A DNA stretch of 64,000 nucleotides, taken from positions 496,001 through 560,000 of the forward strand of contig NZ_JBHUMY010000006.1 of NCBI RefSeq assembly GCF_042685365.1, written 5' to 3'. This document shows positions 42,693 through 52,188 of the stretch, piece after piece. The notes below the pieces were generated by a model. The model did no database searches. It worked only from the letters and a program-made list of their open reading frames with translations, and was not told where the DNA came from. The position numbers and the translations under genes were made by a program. Position 1 is the first letter of the stretch, and the number at the start of each line of letters is the position of its first letter. The DNA comes from Paenibacillus_AP thailandensis (lineage in GTDB: Bacteria > Bacillota > Bacilli > Paenibacillales > Paenibacillaceae).

Positions 42693-42912
42693 CCATATAT
42701 ACATCATTATATGATGCAGCGATCGCGCCGATTATAGCAACAATGTTCCATGATGATACGTTTATTTTATTGAATCGAGTTATAGCACCGGCAATTTAGA
42801 GCCAATAGATTTATTGATTAGGTTTCGTATAAGGGTAAGGCATGACCGAAATGTGAGCGAGCCGTCAGCGTCAAAAGGTTTTATTCAACCACCCTTTCAG
42901 TTACGATGATTA

Positions 42913-43668
42913 ATGGAGTCATTTTCCAATACCGGTGGCAACCTGTTATCCGCAAACGGAGGGATAGAACTGGAAAACTATGCATGTCTATGCGTGATCA
43001 GCGGCGAGCCCTACCGATCGGGCACCTGCGTGGATCTAAGCGCGGATGAGACGTTAATCGGCCGAATATCCAAACAATTGACTCCGGATTTGGCCTTTAC
43101 GAACGCCTTTATCTCAAGGCGGCATATCGTCATCCGGAAAGAGAAGAACAAGGCGGTACTCTATGATATGGGCAGCCGCCATGGAACGGAGATCAACGGC
43201 GTAAGGCTGACGCCGCACCATCCATATCCTCTGAACAACTTCGATATCATTAAACTCGCAAAAGGGATGGCCATTCTCCATTTTTCCTATATTTTTGCCG
43301 ATCAGACCCTTGAAATCGAACCGCTCAGCGTCATCAGGAAGCCGGAAGCTCAAGAACCGCCGTTCAAGATTTTTTGGGAGAAAAGGGAATGTGTGGTGGA
43401 AGGCAAGCGGATTCCGATGTCCGAAAAAGAATATTTGCTGATCCGTGTGCTGCATGAGAATGCGAACCGCCTCGTTCCGCTCGAAGAAATCAAATCCAGA
43501 GTGTGGCCGGAAAGGCCGACGGGAACGGACGGCATCCCGGATGTGACGCTCGACGAATTAAACGCCCTTGTCTATCGGGTACGCAAAAAATACGGCAAAG
43601 ACACCTTTCTTATTAGCGCAGTACGCGGCAGCGGCTACGTGCTTGAATCGGAATCGATATTGTCATAA
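42913..43668 (+). CDS. FHA domain fused to OmpR-type winged helix, transcription factor
   Basis: 251 residues. An FHA phosphothreonine-binding domain spans about 45-120, with R51 (LIGR), SRRH 68-71 and GSRHGTEING 87-96 all conserved. An OmpR/PhoB-type winged helix follows at about 150-248 (MSEKEYLLIRVLHEN, VYRVRKKYG, VRGSGYVLE). The receiver domain usual for OmpR proteins is absent. This suggests a DNA-binding protein that reads Ser/Thr-kinase phosphorylation and not His-Asp signalling. It is 18 bases upstream of a MurA-like gene and likely in one operon. The start codon has only a weak ribosome site. Confidence 0.85.
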   Translation: MESFSNTGGNLLSANGGIELENYACLCVISGEPYRSGTCVDLSADETLIGRISKQLTPDLAFTNAFISRRHIVIRKEKNKAVLYDMGSRHGTEINGVRLTPHHPYPLNNFDIIKLAKGMAILHFSYIFADQTLEIEPLSVIRKPEAQEPPFKIFWEKRECVVEGKRIPMSEKEYLLIRVLHENANRLVPLEEIKSRVWPERPTGTDGIPDVTLDELNALVYRVRKKYGKDTFLISAVRGSGYVLESESILS

Positions 43669-43686
43669 CGAAAGTGGGAATACATC

Positions 43687-44979
43687 ATGAAAATTATACA
43701 AGCGGAGTATTCAGGTCCGTTGAACGGAAAGGTACATATACCGGGTTCGAAGAACAGCTCGCTAGCTCTGCTTGCCGCCGCGTGCCTGGCGGACGATATC
43801 GTAACGCTGGAGGGCATCCCGCGCATAGACGATGTTCGTATCATTGCGGGGATCAGCCGCGATATCGGAATGGAGCTAAAACAGGAAGGCCATCAAGTCG
43901 TCATCGACCCGCGCTGGATTCACAGCGCCGTAATCGATCCGGGGAAGGCTTCGAGCTTTCGGGCGTCTTATTATTTTGCAGGAGCGCTGCTAAGCAAAAT
44001 CGGCAGAGTTACGATCGGATTTCCGGGAGGGGACGATTTCGTTTCAAGGCCGATCGATCAGCATATTAAGGTGTTTCAAGCGCTCGGAGCTCAGGTTCAT
44101 ATCCATCATGATTATTATATCGTCGAAGCCGCTGAGCTGAAGGGCGCGGATATTTATTTCGACACCGTCACGTGCGGCGCGACGATTAACGCGATGCTGG
44201 CGGCTGTGCGGGCCAAAGGGCGGACGCAGCTGCATAACGCGGCCGTGGATCCGGAAGTGGTCGATACGGCGAATTTCCTAAACCGGCTTGGCGCACGAAT
44301 TTACGGCGCGGGAACGGAACGAATCCGAATTGAAGGCGTTTCTTATTTAAACGGGGGGATGCACACCGTAATTCCGGATCGGCTGATTGCCGGGGCTTTT
44401 CTGATGGCGGCCGGGCTCCAGGGTGGTCAGGTTACCGTCAAGGATGTCATCCCCGAGCATCTTGGAGCCTGCCTCGCCAAGCTGGAGGAGGTAGGGATGC
44501 ATGTGGAATGCGGCGAAAGCCATATTACGGCTTACGGTACAGGCAAGCTGAAGGCAACGCGGATCCGGACGGGCATGTATCCGGGCTTCGCCACCGATTT
44601 ACAGCAGCCGATGACCTCGCTTCTGTTGCACGCCAAGGGAAAGAGCATCGTTACCGAGCGCATCTTCCCGAAGCGGTTCGCGCACGTGCCGCAGCTGAGG
44701 CGGCTCGGCGCAGAGATCGAGCAGCGGCAGGAAAGCATTTTTATCCGTGGCGGACTTCCGCTCCAAGGCGGATGGGTTCATGCAACGGATGTGCGTGCCG
44801 GAACTTGCCTGCTTCTGGCCGGTATAGCGGCCGAAGGGACCACGTTTGTCACAGGCGTCGAGCATATCGAGCGCGGCTATGAGGATGTCATCGGAAGCTT
44901 CCGAGCTATCGGAGCCAAGCTCTACTTGCGCGAGCTGGATGCTCAGGAGCTGCCCGGCCGGATGCATAGACAAGGGTAA
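43687..44979 (+). CDS. MurA-like enolpyruvyl transferase, Cys-to-Asp variant
   Basis: 430 residues, full MurA length and fold. It would transfer enolpyruvate from PEP to UDP-GlcNAc, the first committed step of peptidoglycan synthesis. K22/N23 (GSKNS), R121, D304 (FATDLQQ), R370 and R396 (HIERGYE) are in place. The catalytic loop reads PGGDDFVSRP, so the Cys (C115 in E. coli) is Asp116. Known Cys-to-Asp MurA enzymes are active and resist fosfomycin, which alkylates that Cys. It is probably a second, inducible MurA under the FHA-type regulator. A strong ribosome site is lacking (GAAAGTGGGAA). Confidence 0.9.
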   Translation: MKIIQAEYSGPLNGKVHIPGSKNSSLALLAAACLADDIVTLEGIPRIDDVRIIAGISRDIGMELKQEGHQVVIDPRWIHSAVIDPGKASSFRASYYFAGALLSKIGRVTIGFPGGDDFVSRPIDQHIKVFQALGAQVHIHHDYYIVEAAELKGADIYFDTVTCGATINAMLAAVRAKGRTQLHNAAVDPEVVDTANFLNRLGARIYGAGTERIRIEGVSYLNGGMHTVIPDRLIAGAFLMAAGLQGGQVTVKDVIPEHLGACLAKLEEVGMHVECGESHITAYGTGKLKATRIRTGMYPGFATDLQQPMTSLLLHAKGKSIVTERIFPKRFAHVPQLRRLGAEIEQRQESIFIRGGLPLQGGWVHATDVRAGTCLLLAGIAAEGTTFVTGVEHIERGYEDVIGSFRAIGAKLYLRELDAQELPGRMHRQG

Positions 44980-45003
44980 TTCATTTATCGCCTTAGATTT
45001 AAG

Positions 45004-45039
45004 AAAGTCTGCGGGTTTTAACTGCGCAGGCTTTTTTTC
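45004..45039 (+). terminator. terminator of the FHA-MurA operon
   Basis: AAAGTCTGCG pairs with CGCAGGCTTT (one G-T pair) around an 11-base loop, followed by a T run. Confidence 0.8.
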
Positions 45040-45203
45040 TTTATCTTGGCATGTTCGTCACAATGCAATGGTGGTCCCTAAAGGGCAAATCCGCGGCTGC
45101 AGCTTTCGGGAAGACGATTTCCTGCCTCGGCCGCGGCGATTTTCCTATCCGAATAAATTAACGAAATTGTTAGAATCTAATAAGAAAAAAGGTGGCAAAT
45201 CAC

Positions 45204-46256
45204 GTGATCATAAAACTCGAACCTGTGGAAGTAAGCCTTACAGAAGAAAACGATTCGGTTAAAGTTAAGTCTGCCTTAACTTCAGCCGAAGTAGGGAAGT
45301 TATGGACGACCTTTATGGGGAACAGCATGGCCCGCTGCGTCCTGCGCTACTTTCTTCAGCACGTGGATGACGGGGATATCCGACAAGTGTTGGAGGAGGG
45401 GCTCCGTTTAGCCGATCGGTTCGCACAAACCGCCTCGAATATTTTAACCGGGGACGGTCATCCGCTTCCGGTCGGTTTCACCGAGGAGGATGTAAATTTG
45501 GGAGCGCCCCGGCTGTACGCCGACGAGTTCTACCTGCATTACTTGAAATATACCGGTAAAGCGGGAATCAGTATTTATGGAATCGCCGTGCCGTTGATGA
45601 GCCGGCGGGACATCCGGGAATTTTTTACGGAGTGCCTTTCTTCCACGATCAAATTAATGAACGATGTGAACGATTTGCTGGATGCGAAAGGTTTTTTAAT
45701 CAAGCCGCCTTACATCCCCGCTCCGGAAAAAATCGATTTCGTGAAAAAGCAGCGGTTTTTGAACGGTTTCTTCGGGGATGTCCGTCCGCTTCAAGCGCTG
45801 GAAATCACCCATATTTACGACAACCTCCAGAACAACGCGACAAGCTGCGCCGTTTTGGTTGGCTTCTGCCAAACCGCAAAAATAGATCAGGTCCGGCAAT
45901 ACTTTAAAAGAGGGAAGGAAATCGTCCTGAAGCAATACGATATTTTAACCAGGCTGCTGCATAAAGACGATCTGTCGTCTATTCCGTTGATGAATCATCT
46001 GGTTACCGACTCCACGGTATCTCCATTTTCGGATAAATTAATGGTAACCCATAAAATGGATATGTTTACGATGCGAACCCGAACGTATGGCAATGCTCTT
46101 TCGTTCAGTGCAAGACATGACGTAACCGCCGCTTTCGCGAGGTTCATTATCGAGGTGGGCAATTACGTGGAAGACGGAGCCAATACCTTGATCGATATGG
46201 GCTGGATGGAGCAGCCTCCGCAAGCGGCGGATCGCGAAGCATTGTCGAGACAGTAG
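45204..46256 (+). CDS. DUF3231 family protein, duplicated domain
   Basis: About 350 residues, start taken at GTG 45204, 8 bases after AGGTGG. Two related all-helical halves (about 12-170 and 185-340) each begin with an LTSAEVGKLWTTFMGNSMA-type helix (second copy ITHIYDNLQNNATSC). This matches the DUF3231 proteins of spore formers, often near germination genes. Ferritin-like four-helix folding has been proposed for the family; I see no clear metal motif. It is 10 bases upstream of the next membrane protein gene. Confidence 0.82.
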   Translation: MIIKLEPVEVSLTEENDSVKVKSALTSAEVGKLWTTFMGNSMARCVLRYFLQHVDDGDIRQVLEEGLRLADRFAQTASNILTGDGHPLPVGFTEEDVNLGAPRLYADEFYLHYLKYTGKAGISIYGIAVPLMSRRDIREFFTECLSSTIKLMNDVNDLLDAKGFLIKPPYIPAPEKIDFVKKQRFLNGFFGDVRPLQALEITHIYDNLQNNATSCAVLVGFCQTAKIDQVRQYFKRGKEIVLKQYDILTRLLHKDDLSSIPLMNHLVTDSTVSPFSDKLMVTHKMDMFTMRTRTYGNALSFSARHDVTAAFARFIIEVGNYVEDGANTLIDMGWMEQPPQAADREALSRQ

Positions 46257-46266
46257 GTGTAGTACA

Positions 46267-46716
46267 ATGTCCAGGACGTCCCGAATTGAGACGTTATTGT
46301 GGAGCATCGCTTTTCCAGGATTCGGTCAGCTCCTTAACGCCAAATATATAAAGGGCATTTTGCTGATCGTTTTGGAGTTTTACATTAACATGAAGGCCAA
46401 CTTGAATTTGGTAATCATCTCCAGCTATCACGGCGATATCCGGACTGCGATCGAGCAAACGAATTACCAATGGCTCATGTTCTACCCTTGCGTCTATATG
46501 TTCGGAATTTGGGATGCCTATAAGGATGCCGGGGGAGGCGCGAAGCCGCATGCTGTTCTCCCTTTCGCGTTCGGGGCCTTTTTCGGGACGGTCGGAGTCA
46601 TTTTTTCGCGGGATTTCCTGGGGGGGATGTGGCTTGGGTTACTCGGAATAGGCGTCGGCGTTCTGACCGGAACGGGGCTTCGCATAATGCTGCGGAACCG
46701 TTATACCACAATTTAA
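46267..46716 (+). CDS. small membrane protein, FPGFGQ family
   Basis: 149 residues with four hydrophobic segments. The first contains IAFPGFGQLLNAKYIKGILLI, closely similar to both halves of the 257-residue membrane protein at 51374. So this is a single-copy relative of a duplicated protein on the other flank of the germination locus. AGGTG lies 7 bases before the ATG. Function unknown; spore-membrane role inferred from position. Confidence 0.75.
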   Translation: MSRTSRIETLLWSIAFPGFGQLLNAKYIKGILLIVLEFYINMKANLNLVIISSYHGDIRTAIEQTNYQWLMFYPCVYMFGIWDAYKDAGGGAKPHAVLPFAFGAFFGTVGVIFSRDFLGGMWLGLLGIGVGVLTGTGLRIMLRNRYTTI

Positions 46717-46881
46717 AATAAGGAAAAAATTTGGCAGTTTGGGGCTGACGGTAAGCTCCAAGCTGTTTTTTATGCCTCATGACAGGTTTGGGTGAACAAA
46801 CGAAATTGAATTTTCGCTAATTATGACCGCCCCGATCATGTACGCTCCATTTTTGACACTCTAACGGCCGGATTTCGTACG

Positions 46882-46910
46882 GTCCGGGTCTCGAGCCGGA
46901 CTTCTTTTTA
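46882..46910 (+). terminator. rho-independent terminator
   Basis: GTCCGG pairs with CCGGAC around an 8-base loop and is followed by TTCTTTTTA. It separates the DUF3231 operon from gerA. Confidence 0.75.
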
Positions 46911-46970
46911 TGTTAATCTTGGAGCTTTTGGTTATACTACACAACAAAATCATCGGAGGAGGGATATGTT

Positions 46971-48560
46971 TTGCTGCGGATCAAAAGTCGAAAACAGAGT
47001 ATCAATAAAGGTTCAAACCGGCTTGAGACGGCAAACCTTCCTCTCCCCGAAGAGCTCAATGCGGAATTAAGCACGATGCTCGCGATAAACGAGAAGGTGC
47101 TTAGAGAAACGTTTCAGTCTTGCTCCGATATTATTTTTCGCTTCATTTGCAATAGCCCTAAAGTGCTGCTAGTTTACGTCGACGGTTTAATCGATAACAA
47201 AATGCTGGATATGATTGTGTTAATGCCTCTCCTTCATGATGGAGCATCCGGCGATCCCAACGATTTCCCGATTTCGGGACAGCTTATCCAGGAACAGCTG
47301 CTTGCCGTCGCGCAGGTTCAAACCGTTTCGACTTTTAACGATGTCGTCAACGGGATACTGAGGGCGAACATCGTCCTATTGGTCGACGGAGAGAACAAAG
47401 CGATCATCGGAGATCTGAAAGGCTTCGAAAAACGGGGGGTCGAAGAACCGGAAGCCGAAATTTCCGTCCGCGGACCGAGAGACGGATTTACGGAAACGTT
47501 ACGGATCAATACAAGCTTAATCCGCAGACGAATCCGCAGTACTAAGCTGAAAATGGAATCGTTGACATTAGGTCGAGTTTCCCAAACCGACATCGTGATC
47601 GCGTATATCGAAGGGATCGTTTCCGATACAATCTTGGAGGAAGTGCGCACAAGAATAGGCCGAATCCGGATCGACGGGGTACTGGAATCGGGTTATATCG
47701 AAGAGTTTATTGAAGATGCTCCTTGGTCGCCTTTTCCGCAAATTCAAAATACCGAGCGCCCCGATATCGTATGTGCCAGTCTGCTGGAAGGGAAAGTCGC
47801 GATTCTTGTCGATAACACCCCTTTCGCGCTGATCGTTCCGATGACGTTTTGGACAGGCTTGCAAGCCGTGGAGGATTATTACGAACGGTCCATCTATACG
47901 ACTTTTGTTCGATTGGTTCGTTATTCTTTGTTTAATATCGCGCTGCTGCTCCCGTCTTTGTATGTCGCGCTCTCAACCTTTCATCAACAGCTCATTCCTA
48001 CGAACTTGCTCATCAGCATCGCTAATTCAAGAGAAGGAGTCCCGTTTCCGACATTTGTCGAGGCGTTGTTGATGGAGTTTATGTTCGAAGGACTTCGGGA
48101 GGCGGGAATCCGCTTGCCCAAGGCCGTCGGTTCGGCCGTCAGCATCGTAGGAGCGCTTGTTATCGGACAAGCCGCCGTACAAGCGGGCATCGTATCCGCG
48201 CCCGTCGTAATCGTCGTAGCCACGACGGGAATCGCTTCGTTTGCGATCCCGCGTTACAATTTCGGGACGGCCTACCGGCTTCTTCGTTTTCCAATGTTGA
48301 TCTTAGCGGGAGTATTAGGTTTATACGGAATTATTAGCGGGCTTTTTCTTATGATCATCCATCTCTTAGGCCTGCATTCGTTTGGAGTTCCGTATATGAG
48401 CCCGGTAATTCCGCTCATTCAAAACCTGAAGGATGTATTCATACGCGCGCCCAGATGGTCGATGACCATGCGGCCCGCATTTTTCTCCGGGCCTAACCGG
48501 AAACGTATTCCGGAAGGCCAACAACCACGTCCGAAACGAGGAGGTCAAGCGAATGATTAA
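46971..48560 (+). CDS. spore germination receptor subunit A (GerA/GerKA family)
   Basis: 529 residues. A soluble N-terminal domain (about 1-260, including SCSDIIFRFI, VLLVYVDGLID) precedes about five membrane helices (280-480), and a basic C-terminal tail (PRPKRGGQ) ends it. The helix motif SNREGVPFPTFVEALLMEF appears here as the slightly changed NSREGVPFPTFVEALLMEF. It forms the germinant receptor with B and C subunits in the spore inner membrane. TTG start, 7 bases after GGAGGAGGG. It overlaps gerC by 8 bases. Confidence 0.93.
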   Translation: MLRIKSRKQSINKGSNRLETANLPLPEELNAELSTMLAINEKVLRETFQSCSDIIFRFICNSPKVLLVYVDGLIDNKMLDMIVLMPLLHDGASGDPNDFPISGQLIQEQLLAVAQVQTVSTFNDVVNGILRANIVLLVDGENKAIIGDLKGFEKRGVEEPEAEISVRGPRDGFTETLRINTSLIRRRIRSTKLKMESLTLGRVSQTDIVIAYIEGIVSDTILEEVRTRIGRIRIDGVLESGYIEEFIEDAPWSPFPQIQNTERPDIVCASLLEGKVAILVDNTPFALIVPMTFWTGLQAVEDYYERSIYTTFVRLVRYSLFNIALLLPSLYVALSTFHQQLIPTNLLISIANSREGVPFPTFVEALLMEFMFEGLREAGIRLPKAVGSAVSIVGALVIGQAAVQAGIVSAPVVIVVATTGIASFAIPRYNFGTAYRLLRFPMLILAGVLGLYGIISGLFLMIIHLLGLHSFGVPYMSPVIPLIQNLKDVFIRAPRWSMTMRPAFFSGPNRKRIPEGQQPRPKRGGQAND

Positions 48561-49776
48561 GAAATGGGGGGGATGCTTCGGTTTAATTCTCTCCCTTTTT
48601 TTAGTATCGGGTTGTTGGGATAGTTCGGAAGTAAACGAAATTGCCCTTGAGCTTGCTTGGGGGATCGATAAAGCCCCGGATGATAAAATTAAGATCAGCG
48701 CCCAAACCATCATCCCGTCGAAAATTAGCGGCGGGCAGAGCGAAGGCGCTGCCGGAGGAAGCAAAGAAAAACCTTATTTCGTCGTCACGAGCGACGGCCT
48801 CAATACGCTTGATGCGGTGCAGCGGATGCAGACGAAGCTTTCCCGGCAAATGTTCCGCGGTCACCGGCGGGTGATCGTCATCGGGGAAGAGATGGGCAGG
48901 CAGGGGTTAAAGGAGATATTCGACACCTACACCCGAGATCCGAATCTTAAGCTGCGAACCGATATTTTTATTGTCAAGGGGGGGACCGCCAACCACTTTT
49001 TAAACCTCTCGTACCCGTTAGAGAGTATTCCCGGTCTCGGAGCTTTAGGGGAATATAATCAGCTGGGAACAACGGCTGAAGTCGCGTTGTTAAATTTTTT
49101 GCTTGCCGCGACCAGCGAAGGAACTTGTCCGACCGCACCCTCGATTGTAATTGGCATGAACTCTGATTCGCAACAAGAACAAAATCAAAACCAACAATCC
49201 GGAACGGAAAAAGAAGGGTTTCGAATCGCAGGTTCCGCTATTTTCAATAAAGATTTGAAACTGGTTGGATTTTTGAATTTCAAGGAAGATCTCGCCCTAC
49301 GCTGGATAACCGGGAATCTTAAGGAGCTGACGGTTCCAGCAAAAATTCCGCAAGAGAAAGGCAACGTCAGTATGGACGTGTTCAAGGTAGGCAGAAAGAT
49401 TGAGCCGGTCTACCAAGGGGGAAAGCTGAAAATCGACGTTACGTTAACGGGCAAAGGAGCGATTCGGGAAAACAACACCGATCTGGATCTTACGCAGACG
49501 GAGAACATTTCGCTATTGCAAAGCGCATTGAACAGACAAGTGGAAAAAAAGGTGCAACAAACGATTACCAAAGTACAGCAAAATTACGGAACGGATGTGT
49601 TTGGGTTCAGCGATGTCATTCGCCGGAAAAATTTGCCGTTATGGAGATCCATAAAAAACAACTGGGGAGAGGAGTTTCGGGAAGCCGAAATCACCGTAAC
49701 TGCCAAATTAACGGTTCGACGGATAGGCGTAACGGGGCCTTCGCTGCATTTGAACCCGAACGAGGTCAAGAAATGA
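48553..49776 (+). CDS. spore germination lipoprotein, Ger(x)C family
   Basis: 407 residues. The signal peptide ends in lipobox LVSGC (Cys21) and is followed by the family-typical CWDSSEVNEIALELAWGID. The C-terminal third carries the amphipathic VQKKV-like repeats (VEKKVQQTITKVQQNYGTD) of GerC proteins. A polar Gln/Asn-rich stretch near residue 200 (QQEQNQNQQ) is unusual. It overlaps gerA and stops 4 bases before the convergent gerB ends. Confidence 0.93.
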   Translation: MIKKWGGCFGLILSLFLVSGCWDSSEVNEIALELAWGIDKAPDDKIKISAQTIIPSKISGGQSEGAAGGSKEKPYFVVTSDGLNTLDAVQRMQTKLSRQMFRGHRRVIVIGEEMGRQGLKEIFDTYTRDPNLKLRTDIFIVKGGTANHFLNLSYPLESIPGLGALGEYNQLGTTAEVALLNFLLAATSEGTCPTAPSIVIGMNSDSQQEQNQNQQSGTEKEGFRIAGSAIFNKDLKLVGFLNFKEDLALRWITGNLKELTVPAKIPQEKGNVSMDVFKVGRKIEPVYQGGKLKIDVTLTGKGAIRENNTDLDLTQTENISLLQSALNRQVEKKVQQTITKVQQNYGTDVFGFSDVIRRKNLPLWRSIKNNWGEEFREAEITVTAKLTVRRIGVTGPSLHLNPNEVKK

Positions 49777-49780
49777 AGCT

Positions 49781-50866
49781 TCATTTCGCCAATCGCCGAA
49801 ACCACGTCACGATAAGAAGGAGCGTGGGCAAGATCAAAAGCATAGGTACCCATATATAGGGAACGAATATTTCAAAGTGATGACGATATATGTGCTCGGC
49901 AATGTTTCGAGACATCGTCATTCCCAGCAATAGCGATATGGCGCATGCCGGGAGGATCAGTACGCGGTAACTTTTGATCTTCGTTAACTGCTGTAACCCT
50001 TTTACCGCAGCGAACATTAGAACGACGCTCTTTAAAAGCGCCGTCATCAAAAAATAAAGAGCGCCGAACATCTGTATGTTTTCAATAAACTGTCCGATGC
50101 TAATGACGCTCAGTAAAGTGTAAAGCGGGTACAAAAAGCCCGAAAACATGTTTCCAAAAACTAAAATAGCCAAAACATCAAAGCAAGTGATGACGATTCC
50201 GGACAATAAAGTGGCGAAAACGGTAATCTTCATCACTTTATTCGTGTTTTTGGCTTCCGGCCAGAACATAGCGAGGATGATCGTCTCCCCAAAGGTTTGC
50301 GTGATGCCTGACGGATAAACGGTTTTCCAGACAGGCCCCCATCCATGTTCCAAAGGGGGGAGTAAATTGCGGAAATGCAAGACGCCGGAACCGGCAAGCA
50401 GAACGACTTCCGTACAAAACAGGATTAATACGATAGGGAAAAATAATTCACCCAGCCTACTAACTCCTGCGATGCCTTCATATACGCAATAGGCAATGAT
50501 TGCGGTAAATATCGCGGTAACTACGATGAGCGGCGTATTCGGCAATAAAGCCGTTGAAATCATATCCCTAATATCCGCGATAATCCGTCCGGCAGAGTAC
50601 AGAAACAAAAGCGGGTAAAAAAAAGCAATCGGCGTCCCGATCCAGCGCCCGAGTTGAGCGGGAAACCATTGAACCAGCGTTAACCCCGGATTCATCCTCA
50701 TTAAAGCAATATTCATCAAAATGACAAGTAAACCCAAACAGATGGAAAGCAGTTGGCCGATCCATGCATCCCGGCCGGCTTGACCTCCGAAGCCGAATAT
50801 AATCGTCGTGCCTAATTGGTAAATAAATGTAATTGAGAATAACTGGAAGTTGGTCATTTTATTCAT
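49781..50866 (-). CDS. spore germination permease subunit B (GerB family)
   Basis: 361 residues, about ten membrane helices, of the amino-acid/polyamine permease-like GerB family (N-terminal ITFIYQLGTTIIFG, HGWGPVWKTVYPSG loop). It should bind the germinant with the A and C subunits. Unlike most receptor operons (A-B-C or A-C-B in one direction) it lies on the opposite strand, last in a four-gene minus-strand operon, and its stop is 4 bases from that of gerC. Confidence 0.92.
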   Translation of the reverse strand: MNKMTNFQLFSITFIYQLGTTIIFGFGGQAGRDAWIGQLLSICLGLLVILMNIALMRMNPGLTLVQWFPAQLGRWIGTPIAFFYPLLFLYSAGRIIADIRDMISTALLPNTPLIVVTAIFTAIIAYCVYEGIAGVSRLGELFFPIVLILFCTEVVLLAGSGVLHFRNLLPPLEHGWGPVWKTVYPSGITQTFGETIILAMFWPEAKNTNKVMKITVFATLLSGIVITCFDVLAILVFGNMFSGFLYPLYTLLSVISIGQFIENIQMFGALYFLMTALLKSVVLMFAAVKGLQQLTKIKSYRVLILPACAISLLLGMTMSRNIAEHIYRHHFEIFVPYIWVPMLLILPTLLLIVTWFRRLAK

Positions 50867-50918
50867 TATAACCTCTCGATATCGTCTGACTTATGATCCA
50901 AATCGCTGCGCAGAGGAG

Positions 50919-51377
50919 TTATTCCGTTGAGGCATAAGCAAGACCGACAGCTAATGCATGATTCGTCCACATCGCCTTCTGCACAAGCTCGGATTGGTCG
51001 GCATCGCACTGCACAATGACCGTAACCTCCGGACTCTTCTTTGAATGCCGTATTTTCGGCTTCTGAATGATAACTATAATGCCAAATCCAATACCAAAGC
51101 CGATAAAGGCAGCCGCTAACCCGCTAATAATCGGACCCCACGGCATAATAAACCCGACGCTGGTGCCGATGACGGACAGTGCCGTAGCACAAGCAAGGCC
51201 AACCTCTATTCCTTTGGAGTAGGAATCCTCTTTTTTTTGTTTGGCCGAAACATATTCTTTGGCATCGCTGTCCATACAGACGACAAGAAGCTGGTTTTGT
51301 GCGATTCCTATTTTCTCCAGCTTGACGAGCGCTTGCTCAAGCTCGATCGAATGCCGGAAGGTACCGATTATAATCAT
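50919..51377 (-). CDS. membrane-associated protein with glycine-zipper segment
   Basis: 152 residues. Residues 1-60 form a small alpha/beta domain (MIIIGTFRHSIELEQALVKL start). A glycine-rich double hydrophobic hairpin follows at about 65-108 (GFIMPWGPIISGLAAAFIG), and then a basic loop and a C-terminal strand-helix segment. It resembles stress-type proteins with a central glycine zipper, though I cannot name the family. It overlaps the upstream gene by 4 bases and precedes gerB by 52 bases. Confidence 0.8.
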   Translation of the reverse strand: MIIIGTFRHSIELEQALVKLEKIGIAQNQLLVVCMDSDAKEYVSAKQKKEDSYSKGIEVGLACATALSVIGTSVGFIMPWGPIISGLAAAFIGFGIGFGIIVIIQKPKIRHSKKSPEVTVIVQCDADQSELVQKAMWTNHALAVGLAYASTE

Positions 51378-52147
51378 GCATTTCCACCCGATTTACTGAA
51401 AATTTGCACAGCCGAGCAACGGTACCGATGTGTCAGATACTGGCGTTGCTCCAGGCTGAAAAGCCGATTATGTTCTTTAGCGTTTATGTAAGCCTGGTAA
51501 ATGGAACCGCCCATCACGGAAGGCATGAACATCAGCCAATTCATTCGCAATATCGGGATAGATTCCGTTATCCGCCCATTTAAAATGTAGATAAGCGATT
51601 CATGAACATGAGATAACGTCAAGTAAATCCACCACCAAGTAATCGCAAAAAAAGCTAGGCCGATCCGATGATTGTAAAACTGTCCCATCCCCGGGAAAAA
51701 GATCGAAAACAATGCCGCTACAAACGGGCTTTTGCGCTGAACGTATTGAACTTCGGACGTAAAAAGCCGCAGGTTGGGAAGGGGCGCATTCTCAAACTCC
51801 GCCATATCAACAAGCCGATTCCGGTATAAAGCCAAACGGTAGCTATCCCATATCGCGACAAAAAAAAGAATGATATAACCGAGAATCCATCGAGGTTCCA
51901 AAATGGCTTTCGCTTGTGCAAAGCGTCCGCAAAAACTGAAAACAATCGCCTCGTTAATATGGGATAACGAATTAAAGATCACCTCCGATAAGGTAAGAAA
52001 CGTCGCTCTCAAATAATGATTCAGCAAAAAATGGCCGAAGCCGGGAAAAGCAGCGGACCACCAAACGATCATTAAAGGATGGTACTGATGGATCGAAGTA
52101 ACGCCGAACTGGGTTAACCTGGCCATTGGGTAGCGGGATGGTTGCAT
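51374..52147 (-). CDS. membrane protein with duplicated FPG-G domain
   Basis: 257 residues, about six hydrophobic segments. Two copies of the same unit are visible: AAFPGFGHFLLNHYLRATFL (about 33-52) and SIFFPGMGQFYNHRIGLAFF (about 147-166), each followed by a helix, an SHINE/SHVHE polar turn and a region ending in Trp-rich hydrophobic stretches. The gene at 46267 is a single-unit relative. Function unknown; it is part of the gerB operon. Confidence 0.8.
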   Translation of the reverse strand: MQPSRYPMARLTQFGVTSIHQYHPLMIVWWSAAFPGFGHFLLNHYLRATFLTLSEVIFNSLSHINEAIVFSFCGRFAQAKAILEPRWILGYIILFFVAIWDSYRLALYRNRLVDMAEFENAPLPNLRLFTSEVQYVQRKSPFVAALFSIFFPGMGQFYNHRIGLAFFAITWWWIYLTLSHVHESLIYILNGRITESIPILRMNWLMFMPSVMGGSIYQAYINAKEHNRLFSLEQRQYLTHRYRCSAVQIFSKSGGNA

Positions 52148-52188
52148 ACGATTCCTTAACGCTCCTTTCTAATCGAATGGCGGCTGCT

